The notes under the pieces are model-generated. The model had not been told where the DNA came from and did no database searches. It was given only the letters and a program-made list of their open reading frames with translations. Shown here one piece after another: positions 8,496 through 17,449 of a stretch of 53,784 bases of DNA. This DNA is from a bacterium (GTDB lineage: Bacteria; Planctomycetota; Planctomycetia; Planctomycetales; Planctomycetaceae). The DNA lies in assembly GCA_016124895.1 (NCBI GenBank), contig WGMU01000037.1:1-53784 (forward strand), in the 5' to 3' direction. Within the stretch, counting starts at the first letter, position 1; every line of letters starts with the position of its first letter. The position numbers and the translations under genes are program-made.

Positions 8496-10316
8496 ATGGA
8501 TCGTCCGATATCCGGTGCTGCCGAACGTGAGCCGCTGTCGAGCACGCAAATGCTGCTGACGGTGCTGGTGCTGGTGTTTCTCGTCGAGTACGCCGTGATG
8601 TTTCTGCTGCTGCCGGAAGTTCTTCCGACGGGAGCGTCCGACTCGGCCGAAGCGTTACTCGACTCGACGCTGTTGACGCTGGGACTGGCTCCGCTGCTGT
8701 GGTTCGTCATTGTCCGCCCACTGCGACAGACAGCCGTCGGTGAGCGAGCCCGGGCCGCGTCGGTCATCACGACAGCCGCTGACGGAATTCTCACCATGGA
8801 CCGTCAGACCAGAATCCGCTCAATCAATCCGGCAATGGAACGCATCCTCGGCTGGCCAGCCGCGGAACTGGCTGGCCAGCCGGTCTCGCGATTATTTGAT
8901 GAGGCGTTCCGTCAGCGCTGCACAGAGTTACTCAACGTTGCTTCCGTTACCGGCCACGGAGGCAGTTCGGCTGGAACTGTTCCAGAAATCGAAACGGCCG
9001 GTCGGTCGCGCGACGGTGAGGCCGTGCCGCTGACCGTCTCGCTCAGTTCGTTTGCCATCGGCGAGCAGCGTTTTGTAACAGCGATCGCACATGACCTGAC
9101 TCAGCGGCGGCGTGCCGAGGCCGAAATTGCGGCGCGAGCGAGACAGCAGACTGCCGTCGCGGAACTCGGACAGCGGGCACTCGCCGGCATCCCGCTGCAC
9201 GAGCTGCTCAATGAAATCGCAAGCCGGGTTCACGGAACGCTCGACATCGACGGCTGCCTGATTCTTGAACGTGATTCGCCCGGCACGCTGCTCGTCTGTG
9301 CGTGCGCCGGCAGAGTTGTCGAGCCTGTCTGCGACGAGCAGTACGTTCTGACGCCGGAGGATCACGCAATCTGGCTGCCCTCCGAACTGACCTCGTTCGA
9401 CCTTGCCAGCAGCGAACTTGCCGGAAATGAACTCGGTAGCGATCTGCGGGCAGCGGGCCTCTCGGGTGTGACGAGCGTTCTGATCGAGCGACCCGGCGGA
9501 GAATTCGGAGCACTGCTGGCCTGTCGTGTTCACGGAACGCCGCCCGGTCGCGATGCTCGCGATTTTCTGCAGTCCGTCTCCAACGTCATCGGCTCAGCTC
9601 TGCAGCGGGAACGTGCCGAACGAGAACTCCGCGAAAAGGAAGCCATTCGCGCCGAGCAGATGTCGCTGCTGGCTCAGGTCGCGACAGGCGTTGCGCACGA
9701 AATTCGAAATCCCCTGACCTCGGTCAAGCTGATCTGTCAGACGCTGCGTGAAGAACTGGACGGAGACTCCGGGGCGGCACGCGACTGTGACATCATGATC
9801 GACGAAATCTTCCGTATGGAGCAGTCGCTGAACGTGTTTCTGGATTATGCCCGTCCGCCGCGAGCGAAGTCAGAGATGGTTCGGATCGATGAACTGTTCG
9901 AACGGACCGGCACGCTGCTCGAACGCCGCTGCCGGAATCAGCAGGTGACGCTTGAGTTCGTCCCGCTGTCCGAACCGCTCAGTGTGCTGGGCGACGCCGG
10001 GCAATTGCAGCAACTGCTGCTGAATCTCGGTTTGAACGCGCTGGCCGTGATGCCTGACGGCGGCCGCCTGAGTTTCTCGGCTCAGCGGAATGGCGGTCTG
10101 ATCGAATTGACGGTCAGCGATACCGGCCCCGGTGTGCCGGCCGAGTTGCAGGATCGCATCTTCGAGCCATTCTTTACGACCAGGGAAACCGGCGTCGGAC
10201 TGGGGCTCGTCATCTGTCAGCGAATCGCGAACGAACATCACGGATCGCTGCAACTTCGCCCGCAGGAAACCGGCGCGTCGTTTGCTCTGAGTCTGCCTGT
10301 CCCGCACGAACAATAG
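8496..10316 (+). CDS. Membrane PAS-GAF sensor histidine kinase (NtrB-like)
   Basis: A 606-residue sensor kinase, the probable partner of the sigma-54 activator 18 bases downstream. Two membrane helices (about residues 18-40 and 56-74) anchor it. They are followed by a PAS domain (about 86-205), a GAF domain (about 215-372), and a HisKA domain with the phospho-acceptor His at 401 in GVAHEIRNPLTSVK. The ATPase domain has an N-box (LLLNLGLNALAVMPDGG), G1 (DTGPGVP), F-box (IFEPFFTT) and G2 (GVGLGL). The ATG at 8496 has GGGGAG 11 bases upstream; a GTG at 8484 overlaps that site and is less likely. The short periplasmic loop suggests that the sensed signal is cytoplasmic, through PAS or GAF. Confidence 0.92.
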   Translation: MDRPISGAAEREPLSSTQMLLTVLVLVFLVEYAVMFLLLPEVLPTGASDSAEALLDSTLLTLGLAPLLWFVIVRPLRQTAVGERARAASVITTAADGILTMDRQTRIRSINPAMERILGWPAAELAGQPVSRLFDEAFRQRCTELLNVASVTGHGGSSAGTVPEIETAGRSRDGEAVPLTVSLSSFAIGEQRFVTAIAHDLTQRRRAEAEIAARARQQTAVAELGQRALAGIPLHELLNEIASRVHGTLDIDGCLILERDSPGTLLVCACAGRVVEPVCDEQYVLTPEDHAIWLPSELTSFDLASSELAGNELGSDLRAAGLSGVTSVLIERPGGEFGALLACRVHGTPPGRDARDFLQSVSNVIGSALQRERAERELREKEAIRAEQMSLLAQVATGVAHEIRNPLTSVKLICQTLREELDGDSGAARDCDIMIDEIFRMEQSLNVFLDYARPPRAKSEMVRIDELFERTGTLLERRCRNQQVTLEFVPLSEPLSVLGDAGQLQQLLLNLGLNALAVMPDGGRLSFSAQRNGGLIELTVSDTGPGVPAELQDRIFEPFFTTRETGVGLGLVICQRIANEHHGSLQLRPQETGASFALSLPVPHEQ

Positions 10317-10334
10317 AACGGAAGCTCTCACACA

Positions 10335-11759
10335 ATGGCCACTCTGCTGCTGATTGACGACGAACCTGCGATTCAGCACGCATTTCGCCGTGTCTTTGAA
10401 CGCAGCGACGTCGTGGTTGAAGTCGCCTCACGCGGACAGATGGGGATTGATCAGGCACGGGCACTGCGGCCTGACGTCATCATCATCGACGTGGGTCTGC
10501 CCGACATGTCCGGCATTGACGTTTATCGCCAGTTGCTCGAATTCGATGTGCAGACTCCGGTGATCTTTATCACCGGGCACGGCTCAACCGAAACCGCGAT
10601 CGAGGCCGTTCAACTGGGAGCGTTCGACTATTTATTCAAGCCGCTTGAACTGAAAGAGGTTCGCACGCTTGTGGAGCAGGCTGTCCGCATCAGCCGCTCG
10701 ATGCGTGTGCCCGCGCTGACAACCGCGTTGTCCGAGATGGCTGATGGCAGTGTCGACCTGCTCGTCGGACGCTGTAACGCGATGAAAAACGTGTATCGCG
10801 ACATTGGGCGGATCGCCGCACGTGATGTCACAGTGCTCATTCTTGGTGAGAGCGGCACCGGCAAGGAACTCGTGGCGCGCGCGATCTTTCAGCACAGCCA
10901 GCGTCGCGACGGGCCATTCCGTGCCGTCAACTGCGCCGCGATTCCTGAAACGCTGCTCGAAAGCGAACTGTTCGGACATGAAAAAGGAGCGTTCACGGGA
11001 GCTGACCAGAGACGCATCGGCCGTATTGAACAATGTGAAGGCGGCACTCTGTTTCTCGACGAAATCGGCGACATGACGCCGCTGACGCAGGCCAAGATAC
11101 TGCGGTTTCTGCAGGAGCGTGAGTTTGAACGAGTCGGCAGCGGCGAACCGATCAAAGCGAACGTCCGCGTCGTTGCGGCAACAAACCGCAATCTCGAAGA
11201 CATGGTGGCCAGAGGAGCCTTTCGTGCGGACCTGTTTTACCGGCTGAACAGCTACACCATCCAGCTTCCGCCCTTGCGCGACCGCGAGGCGGATATCGAC
11301 CTGCTGGCCGAACACTTCCTGCGGAAATTCGCCCGCGATCTCAACCGCGACGTCACGACGATTGCTCCAGAAGTTCTGCAGGTGTTCCACCAGTATCCGT
11401 GGCCGGGAAATGTGCGTGAGTTCGAAAGCGTGATCCGTCAGGCGTTGCTGGCCAGTTCGGGCCCCGTCCTGCTTCCCGATTTTCTGCCCGACACCCTGCG
11501 TGCTCCTGCGGAGTCCGGCTCCGGAAGTTGCAGTCTGACAGGGCTGATATCGAGGGCCATCGCCGAGCATCCCGAAACCGTCTACAGCACGGTCATTTCG
11601 ACGGTCGAGCGGGAGCTGATCACAACGATCATGCAGCAGACCGACGGCAATCTCACTCAGGCGGCACGACTGCTCGGCATTACACGCGTCACGCTGCGCA
11701 ACAAGCTGCGGGAAATCGATCCGGATCGGTCCGACTCAGCCGATTCGACTGACGACTGA
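10335..11759 (+). CDS. NtrC-family sigma-54-dependent response regulator
   Basis: A 474-residue enhancer-binding protein. The receiver domain has the acidic pair D8/D9, phospho-acceptor D52 (IIIDVGLPD) and K102 (YLFKP). The AAA+ domain has Walker A GESGTGKE at 171-178, the sigma-54-contacting loop GAFTGA at 218-223, Walker B GGTLFLDEIGD and the R-finger region FRADLFYRLN. A Fis-type helix-turn-helix closes the protein (NLTQAARLLGITRVTLRNKL). It forms an operon with the histidine kinase upstream. It can act only at sigma-54 promoters; the best one I find in the window is at 5283. Confidence 0.95.
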   Translation: MATLLLIDDEPAIQHAFRRVFERSDVVVEVASRGQMGIDQARALRPDVIIIDVGLPDMSGIDVYRQLLEFDVQTPVIFITGHGSTETAIEAVQLGAFDYLFKPLELKEVRTLVEQAVRISRSMRVPALTTALSEMADGSVDLLVGRCNAMKNVYRDIGRIAARDVTVLILGESGTGKELVARAIFQHSQRRDGPFRAVNCAAIPETLLESELFGHEKGAFTGADQRRIGRIEQCEGGTLFLDEIGDMTPLTQAKILRFLQEREFERVGSGEPIKANVRVVAATNRNLEDMVARGAFRADLFYRLNSYTIQLPPLRDREADIDLLAEHFLRKFARDLNRDVTTIAPEVLQVFHQYPWPGNVREFESVIRQALLASSGPVLLPDFLPDTLRAPAESGSGSCSLTGLISRAIAEHPETVYSTVISTVERELITTIMQQTDGNLTQAARLLGITRVTLRNKLREIDPDRSDSADSTDD

Positions 11760-11859
11760 AGACCGCGACCCAGAGACGGCGGATACCGGACGGGAACGTG
11801 CCTATCCGTATATCAAGGCCGACCTGGATTCCGACACGCGACGGACGCCTGTTCCAGCG

Positions 11860-12252
11860 CTATGAATTCCGCTTTGCGTTGTTCTTCTGCTCGACTTCCC
11901 GCAGCGCTGCGCGAATCGAATTGATATCGGCGCGAGACATTGATTCGTCAGCCGACAGCAGATTCAGCACGAGCGACGAAACGCTCTCGCCAAACAGCAC
12001 GCCACGCAGATCTTCAACAACGTTCTGCTGGACTTGTTCGCGTGTGACCAACGGTCGATAGACGAACGCTCGGCCAACTTTGTCGCGTTTGAGAACGCCC
12101 TTCTTCCGCTCCAGCAGACTGAGCGTCGTCATCACCGTCGTGTAGGCAAGCTCGCGTTCGAGATTGTCGCAGACATCCTGGACGGTGCCTTCACCGAGTT
12201 TCCAGAGGACGTCCATCAATTCCAGTTCGTAGCGTGTGAGCCGATTATCCAT
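11860..12252 (-). CDS. BlaI/MecI/CopY-family transcriptional repressor
   Basis: A 130-residue winged-helix repressor (Penicillinase_R family). Residues 5-75 form the DNA-binding domain: LTRYELELMDVLWKLGEGTV, then the recognition segment YTTVMTTLSLLERKKGVLKR. The rest is the helical dimerisation arm. The start at 12252 has GAGGTG in position; the in-frame ATG at 12294 lies outside the family fold. In staphylococci such repressors are inactivated by cleavage after an M56 protease (BlaR1/MecR1) is triggered. Here an M56 protease lies about 4 kb away at 16235-17356, in the same island. A dyad at 12366 upstream of this gene is a plausible autoregulatory operator. Confidence 0.92.
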   Translation of the reverse strand: MDNRLTRYELELMDVLWKLGEGTVQDVCDNLERELAYTTVMTTLSLLERKKGVLKRDKVGRAFVYRPLVTREQVQQNVVEDLRGVLFGESVSSLVLNLLSADESMSRADINSIRAALREVEQKNNAKRNS

Positions 12253-12365
12253 GGAGCACCTCGCAACTGACGATCCGGCTGTATGAACCCGCATGTTGCG
12301 GACAGGCGAGCTGTCGACGTCCGGTCATGACGTCGTCCACTGAATTCCGCCTCTCCGCATTAGAG

Positions 12366-12381
12366 TGCTATCACTGTAGTA
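12366..12381. promoter_or_regulatory. Candidate BlaI-type operator 1
   Basis: TGCTATCACTGTAGTA, an imperfect dyad of the form TRCTAY-N4-RTAGYA. It matches the staphylococcal-type operator TACTACATATGTAGTA at 11 of 16 positions and the copy at 18653 at 15 of 16. It lies about 115 bases upstream of the BlaI-type gene, where it could mediate autorepression. Binding is inferred from sequence only. Confidence 0.5.
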
Positions 12382-12737
12382 TCAGGCTTAGAGCGCCACA
12401 AGTCTGAGAATCAGCCTTTCTGGTGGGGAATCTCAACGCCAATGGTCCGCACAATTGCGTCCGTCCGCTGATCGCCTTCCGTGCATGCCGCCATTCAACC
12501 GGGAAATCTGCCGGACGCATCGGCTCATGTCACTCCGTGACCCCAGCAGATCTCGCTTCATTCTGCCCTGAAATGTCGTGATCTGAAACGAGTCGATGTT
12601 CCGATTGACGTGGAACACGCTGGAGCGGCTTGTGGCTGACCGCCGTCTGGATAGTCCGTGATCACTTTCGCCCCGTGAATTTCTGGATTCGTCGAGGAAT
12701 TCTGAGAAACGCGTCGACAGGCCATTGCGGTCAGATT

Positions 12738-12753
12738 TACTACGTCGATAGTA
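12738..12753. promoter_or_regulatory. Candidate BlaI-type operator 2
   Basis: TACTACGTCGATAGTA fits the same dyad TRCTAY-N4-RTAGYA and matches TACTACATATGTAGTA at 12 of 16 positions. It is followed by the partly overlapping GTATTACATAGTAC, which also resembles BlaI half-sites, so two repressor dimers might bind side by side. It lies about 120 bases before the start of RTX gene 1. Confidence 0.5.
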
Positions 12754-12873
12754 TTACATAGTACGACACACATAGTAATCCGATGGGGTTCAGTTCGCAG
12801 CGAGTCGCTGAGAGTCAGTTCGTCATCGAGACACGTTCTTTCGAGGTGACATCCCCTTTAGAGGAGTATTGCG

Positions 12874-14724
12874 ATGAAGATTGAAAACTGGTTGAACTCG
12901 GTGACTGGCCTGAGAAAAGCCGTGCAACGAGTCGCTGGCAACGGTCGACGGATGCGTCGCCGCAGGATGAGCGGACACGTCGGTGCCGAGATCCTGGACG
13001 TCCGGCTTTGCCTGAGTGCGAATGCGATCCTCGATCCCGCGACAGGAATTCTGACCGTCACGGCAGACGGAAGCCGTGCGATCGATGTCGACACCGACAG
13101 TCTGGGCGAAGTGCTGGTCAACGGCACGGCGACGGGCGTCGATGCCAGTGACGTCACGGAACTCGACGTGATCGGTGACGACCAGAACAATCTGATCGAT
13201 CTGTCGAGCGTGGAGACGACAACGTTCCCCAGCCTGACCAGTGTGTCAGTCTCTGGCGGAAACGGTCGCGACAGCATCATCGGCAGCGCATTTGATGACG
13301 TCATCAACGGTGGCGCCGCCAACGACACGATTTATGGCGGCACCGGCGACGACACGCTTGTTGGCGGCGACCGCAACGACAACCTCTATGGTGAAGCAGG
13401 CAACGATGTTCTCCTCGGAGCCCGCGGTTCCGATGAAGCATACGGCGGAGACGGCGACGATCTCGTGGTCGGTAGCGCCGGCAACGACATTGAGATCGGC
13501 GGCGCCGGCAACGACACGCTGCGGGGTGGATCAGGAAACGATCGTCTTGAAGGCCAGGCTGGCGACGATGTGCATGTCGGCAGCCGCGGCAATGATTCCA
13601 TGATCGCGGGCGCGGGGGCCGACCGACTGCGCGGCGGTGATGGCAATGACCTGCTGGTCGGGAACGGCGGGCGTGACAGGCTCTATGGCGAGGCCGGCGA
13701 TGACTCGCTGTCCGGCGGCGCCAGCAATGACACGCTTATGGGCGGCCCTGGGACCGACAGCCTCGACGGATCGCTTGGGAACGATCGCCTGTCTGGCGAC
13801 GACGGAGATGACTCGATCAGCGGTGGAGCGGGTGACGATTCCGTCAACGGTGGCGCCGGTGACGACAGTCTGAATGGCGAGAGCGGCAACGATCTGATCC
13901 TCGGAGGCGTCGGCGACGATCAGCTTGACGGCGGTGACGGCTCCAACGTTCTGGACGGAGAAGACGGCGTTGACTTCGAGGATCACGGCTACACGGGGCA
14001 TCTTGCGGGCGGACAGGCTGCCTGGCTGAATGATACAACATCCGGAGTAACGGGAGTCGTGACCTACCAGCAGGCCGCCAGCGGTGGTGCCGAGGTCGAA
14101 CTCCACGTGCAGGTCCAGAACGCAACGCCCGGAACTCAGGATGTCGTCGTTGGTGGTGTCACCGTCGGACCGATCACGATCAATGCCAGCGGAGTCGGCT
14201 ACGTTCAGTTTTCCAATACGCCGAACGAAGCTGGCGAACTGCAACTGCCCGCCAGCGTGCCGACGATCAGTTCCGGCGTGACTGTTGACGTCGGAACTGC
14301 ATCGGGCACATTCGGCAATGCTCCCGCCACTGGAGGTGGCAGCGGTTCTGATACGGGAACGGGCACCGGCGACGTTGTCGGTCAGTCCGAGATTCAGTTC
14401 AGCATCAATCTGACGGGCGCAACGGGAGCCATTGGCTCGGCCCGGTTCAAGTCGGAATACGAACACGGACACGTTCAGTCGACATTTCAGGTGGCGATTG
14501 CGAGCGCACAGCCAGGAGCCACGCTGGACGTGTCCGTCAATGGATCGGTTGTCGGCAGCATCACGGTCGACGCGTCCGGTCGTGGATCGCTCGTTTACAA
14601 GAACGTTCCACACAGGGTTGGCGAACTGCCGTACCCAACGGGATTTGTTGCACCGACTGCAGGTGACGTGATTGACGTCGGCGGAATTCTCAACGGCGCT
14701 CTGGCCGTCAGCCGACACGACTGA
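12874..14724 (+). CDS. RTX-type calcium-binding surface protein 1
   Basis: A 616-residue protein with four parts. (1) A Lys/Arg-rich N-terminus ends in EILDVRLCLSA, a variant of the planctomycete LEPR-XLL motif found at the start of exported surface proteins. (2) A beta-rich domain spans about residues 50-125. (3) About 27 calcium-binding nonapeptides of the form GGxGxDxLx run from residue 126 to about 370. (4) Two related C-terminal domains follow, about 385-480 and 505-612, each with a VVGxITVDASGxG core and an LP...G..VDVG end. Parts 1, 2 and 4 are shared with RTX protein 2 at 18747, so the two are paralogues. The RTX fold implies folding outside the cell on calcium binding. AGGAG precedes the ATG. 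Next gene: an EF-hand lipoprotein 167 bases downstream. Confidence 0.9.
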   Translation: MKIENWLNSVTGLRKAVQRVAGNGRRMRRRRMSGHVGAEILDVRLCLSANAILDPATGILTVTADGSRAIDVDTDSLGEVLVNGTATGVDASDVTELDVIGDDQNNLIDLSSVETTTFPSLTSVSVSGGNGRDSIIGSAFDDVINGGAANDTIYGGTGDDTLVGGDRNDNLYGEAGNDVLLGARGSDEAYGGDGDDLVVGSAGNDIEIGGAGNDTLRGGSGNDRLEGQAGDDVHVGSRGNDSMIAGAGADRLRGGDGNDLLVGNGGRDRLYGEAGDDSLSGGASNDTLMGGPGTDSLDGSLGNDRLSGDDGDDSISGGAGDDSVNGGAGDDSLNGESGNDLILGGVGDDQLDGGDGSNVLDGEDGVDFEDHGYTGHLAGGQAAWLNDTTSGVTGVVTYQQAASGGAEVELHVQVQNATPGTQDVVVGGVTVGPITINASGVGYVQFSNTPNEAGELQLPASVPTISSGVTVDVGTASGTFGNAPATGGGSGSDTGTGTGDVVGQSEIQFSINLTGATGAIGSARFKSEYEHGHVQSTFQVAIASAQPGATLDVSVNGSVVGSITVDASGRGSLVYKNVPHRVGELPYPTGFVAPTAGDVIDVGGILNGALAVSRHD

Positions 14725-14891
14725 CGAGTCGCCCGTTGCGCTGCGGTTTCCGCCTGTCGGAGGCCGCTGCGCCGTCACGGTAGTCCCCAATGAAAAGACA
14801 TTCGATTCACCGGCGACGCTACTGCACGACTGACGACGCAACAGTCGCCAGCTTCGCACGATCGACGAAATCCTGACCAGGAGTAACAACG

Positions 14892-15977
14892 ATGCTCAAA
14901 CCTTTCAGAAAACGAACGACTCACCAAAGATTCTGTGTTTCAGTCGCCCGCTGCCTCGCCATCACACTGGCTGGCTGCAGCGTCTTCAGTGGTGTCTCTC
15001 AGTCACTGGGGGCCGATGACGGGCAGTCGCTGCGCAGTGCAGCTCTGCGGGCGTTCGATCGGAACCACAACTGCCAGCTTGACGGCATGGAACGGCGCTC
15101 GATGCGCGTGCGATTGCGTTCGATGTTTGCTGGCCAGGCCGTCAGTTCGGACACGATCCGAAACCTGACTCCGGAACTGCAGGCCGTGTATGTCGCTGCT
15201 GATCGCAACCGGTCGGGAGCGTTGAGTAGTGCTGAATCGCGAGCGGCGGCGGCGCTGTTGTCGTCGTCGGAACCGGCAACTGGCCGCACGACTCTCCGCT
15301 CGCAGCAGATGCGAACGATCCCCGCGACCACGGCACTGTCGGCATTTCCGTCGTCGGCATCACGATTGTCAGCAGCACCGGTCACAGCTTCAGCGGGATC
15401 AGGTCAAGCCGGTCCTCCCGCTACCCGATTCGGCAGTGGCCGTTATCAACTGCAGACAGCCGGCAGCCAGATTCATCCTGCTGCAACGACACTCGGCCAG
15501 GTTGACTTCCGGGCTGCTCAAATGGCGTTCGAGCGGATGCGTGCGCAGATGGAGAGGGAAGCTCAGTTGCGCAGCCGCGGAATTGAAGTCCCGAGTGGGA
15601 TGCAAACCCGCAATCTGAATGCGAACATCTTTCAGTCGAATCCCAGTATGCCTCAGCCTGGCGGCCAGCCGACGGCGTCGACAACGACAAGCTCAACAAC
15701 AACCCGCTCAGTCGCTGATGACGGAAACGGTCAACCCGAGGAAACTGGCGAAACACCGCACACGGAAGGTTCCGGAGAGACCGGAAGCGACGACCATGGA
15801 GGGGCTCAGTCGACAGGGACTCAGACAGGCACATCCACTGGCTCGACGGGAACGACCGGAATGACCACCGACCCGGATCACACTGTTGGAACTGGAACAG
15901 GATCGGGAGGCCAGACCGGCGGACATGAGGGGCACGAAGGCCATCACGGCGGCTCTGATGGCGACGGAGACGACTGA
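14892..15977 (+). CDS. EF-hand protein, probable lipoprotein
   Basis: A 361-residue exported protein. The N-terminal hydrophobic segment ends in TLAGC (Cys29), a credible lipobox; cleavage by signal peptidase I after SLGA is the alternative. Two EF-hand calcium loops follow: DRNHNCQLDGME at 56-67 and DRNRSGALSSAE at 104-115, both with Asp, Asn/Ser and final Glu ligands in place. The remainder is low-complexity, rich in Ala, Ser, Gln and Thr. The C-terminus alternates Gly with His (GGHEGHEGHHGG) and ends in acidic residues, a potential metal-binding tail. AGGAG precedes the ATG. It lies directly after RTX protein 1 on the same strand and may be co-transcribed with it. Confidence 0.85.
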   Translation: MLKPFRKRTTHQRFCVSVARCLAITLAGCSVFSGVSQSLGADDGQSLRSAALRAFDRNHNCQLDGMERRSMRVRLRSMFAGQAVSSDTIRNLTPELQAVYVAADRNRSGALSSAESRAAAALLSSSEPATGRTTLRSQQMRTIPATTALSAFPSSASRLSAAPVTASAGSGQAGPPATRFGSGRYQLQTAGSQIHPAATTLGQVDFRAAQMAFERMRAQMEREAQLRSRGIEVPSGMQTRNLNANIFQSNPSMPQPGGQPTASTTTSSTTTRSVADDGNGQPEETGETPHTEGSGETGSDDHGGAQSTGTQTGTSTGSTGTTGMTTDPDHTVGTGTGSGGQTGGHEGHEGHHGGSDGDGDD

Positions 15978-16084
15978 ACTGCCATTGAGTGGCGGCGCTG
16001 AGCCGGCTCACGACTCAGCAGTTCTCTGGCGCGAAAAGTGGCTTGACGGATGCGTCTGCTTTGCCGTCACGCCTGAAAGACTGA

Positions 16085-16118
16085 AGAGACTCGCAGGCCA
16101 AGCCCGCGGGTCTCTTTG
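16085..16118 (+). terminator. Intrinsic terminator after the EF-hand gene
   Basis: A ten-base-pair stem (AGAGACTCGC at 16085-16094 with GCGGGTCTCT at 16106-16115, one T-G pair) and an 11-base loop, followed by a short TTTG. It lies between the EF-hand gene and the convergent M56 protease gene. The T run is weak. Confidence 0.5.
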
Positions 16119-16234
16119 TGCGCAGGTCTCAGGCGGCGACTGCTTGGAGTTTCAGAAGAAATGGCGAGAGTGTTTCCCGCGAGTCGCGCCGAAGTCGATC
16201 ACTCAATTGTCCTGTTGGCCGGACCGACCGGCTG

Positions 16235-17356
16235 TCAGTAGTCAGCCGGCATAATGGGGACATGGTGCTCGTGCTGTGGAGTGATGTACCAGTCAGGCTC
16301 GTAGTCGCGGACGTCGATTCCCAGTGAATGCAGAGCGTCGGCGGACCACTGCGGCCAGGGCGAAATCAGTTCGGTTCGCGAGGTTCCGGTATCGATGGGC
16401 AGACGCAGGACGGGAAACAGCAGCAGAGCCGCTGTGAAGATCAGCAACTGACGGTATCGCGAACCGGCAGTCGCCCGCTGCTCCCAAAGGCCGCCAGCGA
16501 TGGCGGAGGCACGGTCCTGAATCCAGCTCCGGCGTTTGCGAAAAAAACCGATTCCGCCCTCGGGCGGGTCACTCAGAGCATGTGGCCCTTCAGCCAGTCT
16601 CAACAGACTGCTTAAGTAAGCGTGAGCCTCGCCAGTGTCGTGAATTGCCAGTTGATCGCAGACCAGTTCGCGCGAACGATCCAGTTGCTGTGACAGATGA
16701 TGAATCGACGGGTGAAACCAGAACACCACATCCAGCAGCTTCTGCAGAAACAACTGCAGCGGATGCTGACGCGACAGATGGATCAGCTCATGTCGGATCA
16801 CGAGCCTCAGTTCCAGTTCGGGAAAGTCGAATACGGAGTCTGGCAGAACCACAATCGGACGATGAAACTGCCAGCAGAACGGTCCACTGAGAAACTCGGA
16901 TCCCAGCAGTACGGGATTACTCGGGCCGTTGGTTCGTGTGCGGGCCGTCTCGGATTTCCAAAGGGAAGTGCCGTCTTCGGCCGCGGTGTCGATCGGCCGT
17001 GTCCGACGCTTCAGAAATCGCGCAGTTCGACACCAGCCAAGAATCAGCCCAAGCAGGGCCAGGCAGGCGCCCATTCCCCAGATTGCGATTGTTACGCCTG
17101 CCAGACGGCTGAACTCGGAAGTTCCGGTCGCCGTCAGAACGGCATTGATCCATGTGACAGGCAGCAGTCGGAGACAGGGAAACGCCAGAACCGCGGGAAT
17201 GATTCCGCAGACTGCCAGCAGACAGGACGTCCAGAGTCGTTCGGTGAACGCGCCGGACATGGTGTTTCTGCGAGTCAACCGCGTGGTCAGCCCAGTCAGA
17301 GCCGCTGCCTGCAGTGACAGGGATACCAGAATTTCCAGGAGCTGAATCGAAGTCAT
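16235..17356 (-). CDS. M56-family membrane metalloprotease (BlaR1-like)
   Basis: A 373-residue membrane protein of peptidase family M56, to which BlaR1 and MecR1 belong. Membrane helices occur near residues 5-25, 42-65, 88-110 and 325-342. The zinc site is HELIH at 189-193, and E230 in DRSRELVCDQLAI is the likely third ligand. The family's usual extracellular sensor domain, such as a penicillin-binding domain in BlaR1, is absent: only about 30 residues follow the last helix. It would therefore sense through its membrane part or an unknown partner. A BlaI-type repressor lies in the same island (11860-12252). The next gene upstream on this strand is DUF1559, 93 bases away. Confidence 0.88.
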   Translation of the reverse strand: MTSIQLLEILVSLSLQAAALTGLTTRLTRRNTMSGAFTERLWTSCLLAVCGIIPAVLAFPCLRLLPVTWINAVLTATGTSEFSRLAGVTIAIWGMGACLALLGLILGWCRTARFLKRRTRPIDTAAEDGTSLWKSETARTRTNGPSNPVLLGSEFLSGPFCWQFHRPIVVLPDSVFDFPELELRLVIRHELIHLSRQHPLQLFLQKLLDVVFWFHPSIHHLSQQLDRSRELVCDQLAIHDTGEAHAYLSSLLRLAEGPHALSDPPEGGIGFFRKRRSWIQDRASAIAGGLWEQRATAGSRYRQLLIFTAALLLFPVLRLPIDTGTSRTELISPWPQWSADALHSLGIDVRDYEPDWYITPQHEHHVPIMPADY

Positions 17357-17449
17357 GAACCGTCTCGTGACGACGGAGTAAAGCGCAGTGGCTTGGGGCG
17401 AGCGGCCTGACAGCCGGCGGCAGATTTCCGTGCGAAGTCATCGCTCCCG

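Larger units (their letters stand above)
12253..12873. promoter_or_regulatory. Divergent control region, blaI-like gene / RTX gene 1
   Basis: A 621-base non-coding region between the divergent repressor gene and RTX gene 1. It contains two dyads of the same form, at 12366 and 12738, annotated separately. To the right of the second dyad the hexamer ATAGTA recurs at 12748, 12758 and 12772. The stretch from 12730 to 12780 is clearly AT-richer than its surroundings, as expected for a promoter. I see no convincing gene in the rest; the frames crossing it lack ribosome binding sites and homology. Confidence 0.6.

Noticed and set aside
13240-13990. Repetitive DNA that might be read as a tandem repeat array or CRISPR
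   Set aside because: The periodicity is 27 bases in the coding frame and translates to RTX nonapeptides; there are no constant repeats with unique spacers.
13531-14889. Long minus-strand frame of about 450 codons opposite RTX gene 1
   Set aside because: Regular GGxGxDxLx coding on the plus strand creates stop-poor antisense frames; the same effect appears opposite RTX genes 2 and 3.
11860-17356. A beta-lactam resistance locus (BlaI plus BlaR1-like protease)
   Set aside because: No beta-lactamase or PBP2a-like gene is present and the protease lacks a penicillin-binding sensor; the neighbours are calcium-binding surface proteins.
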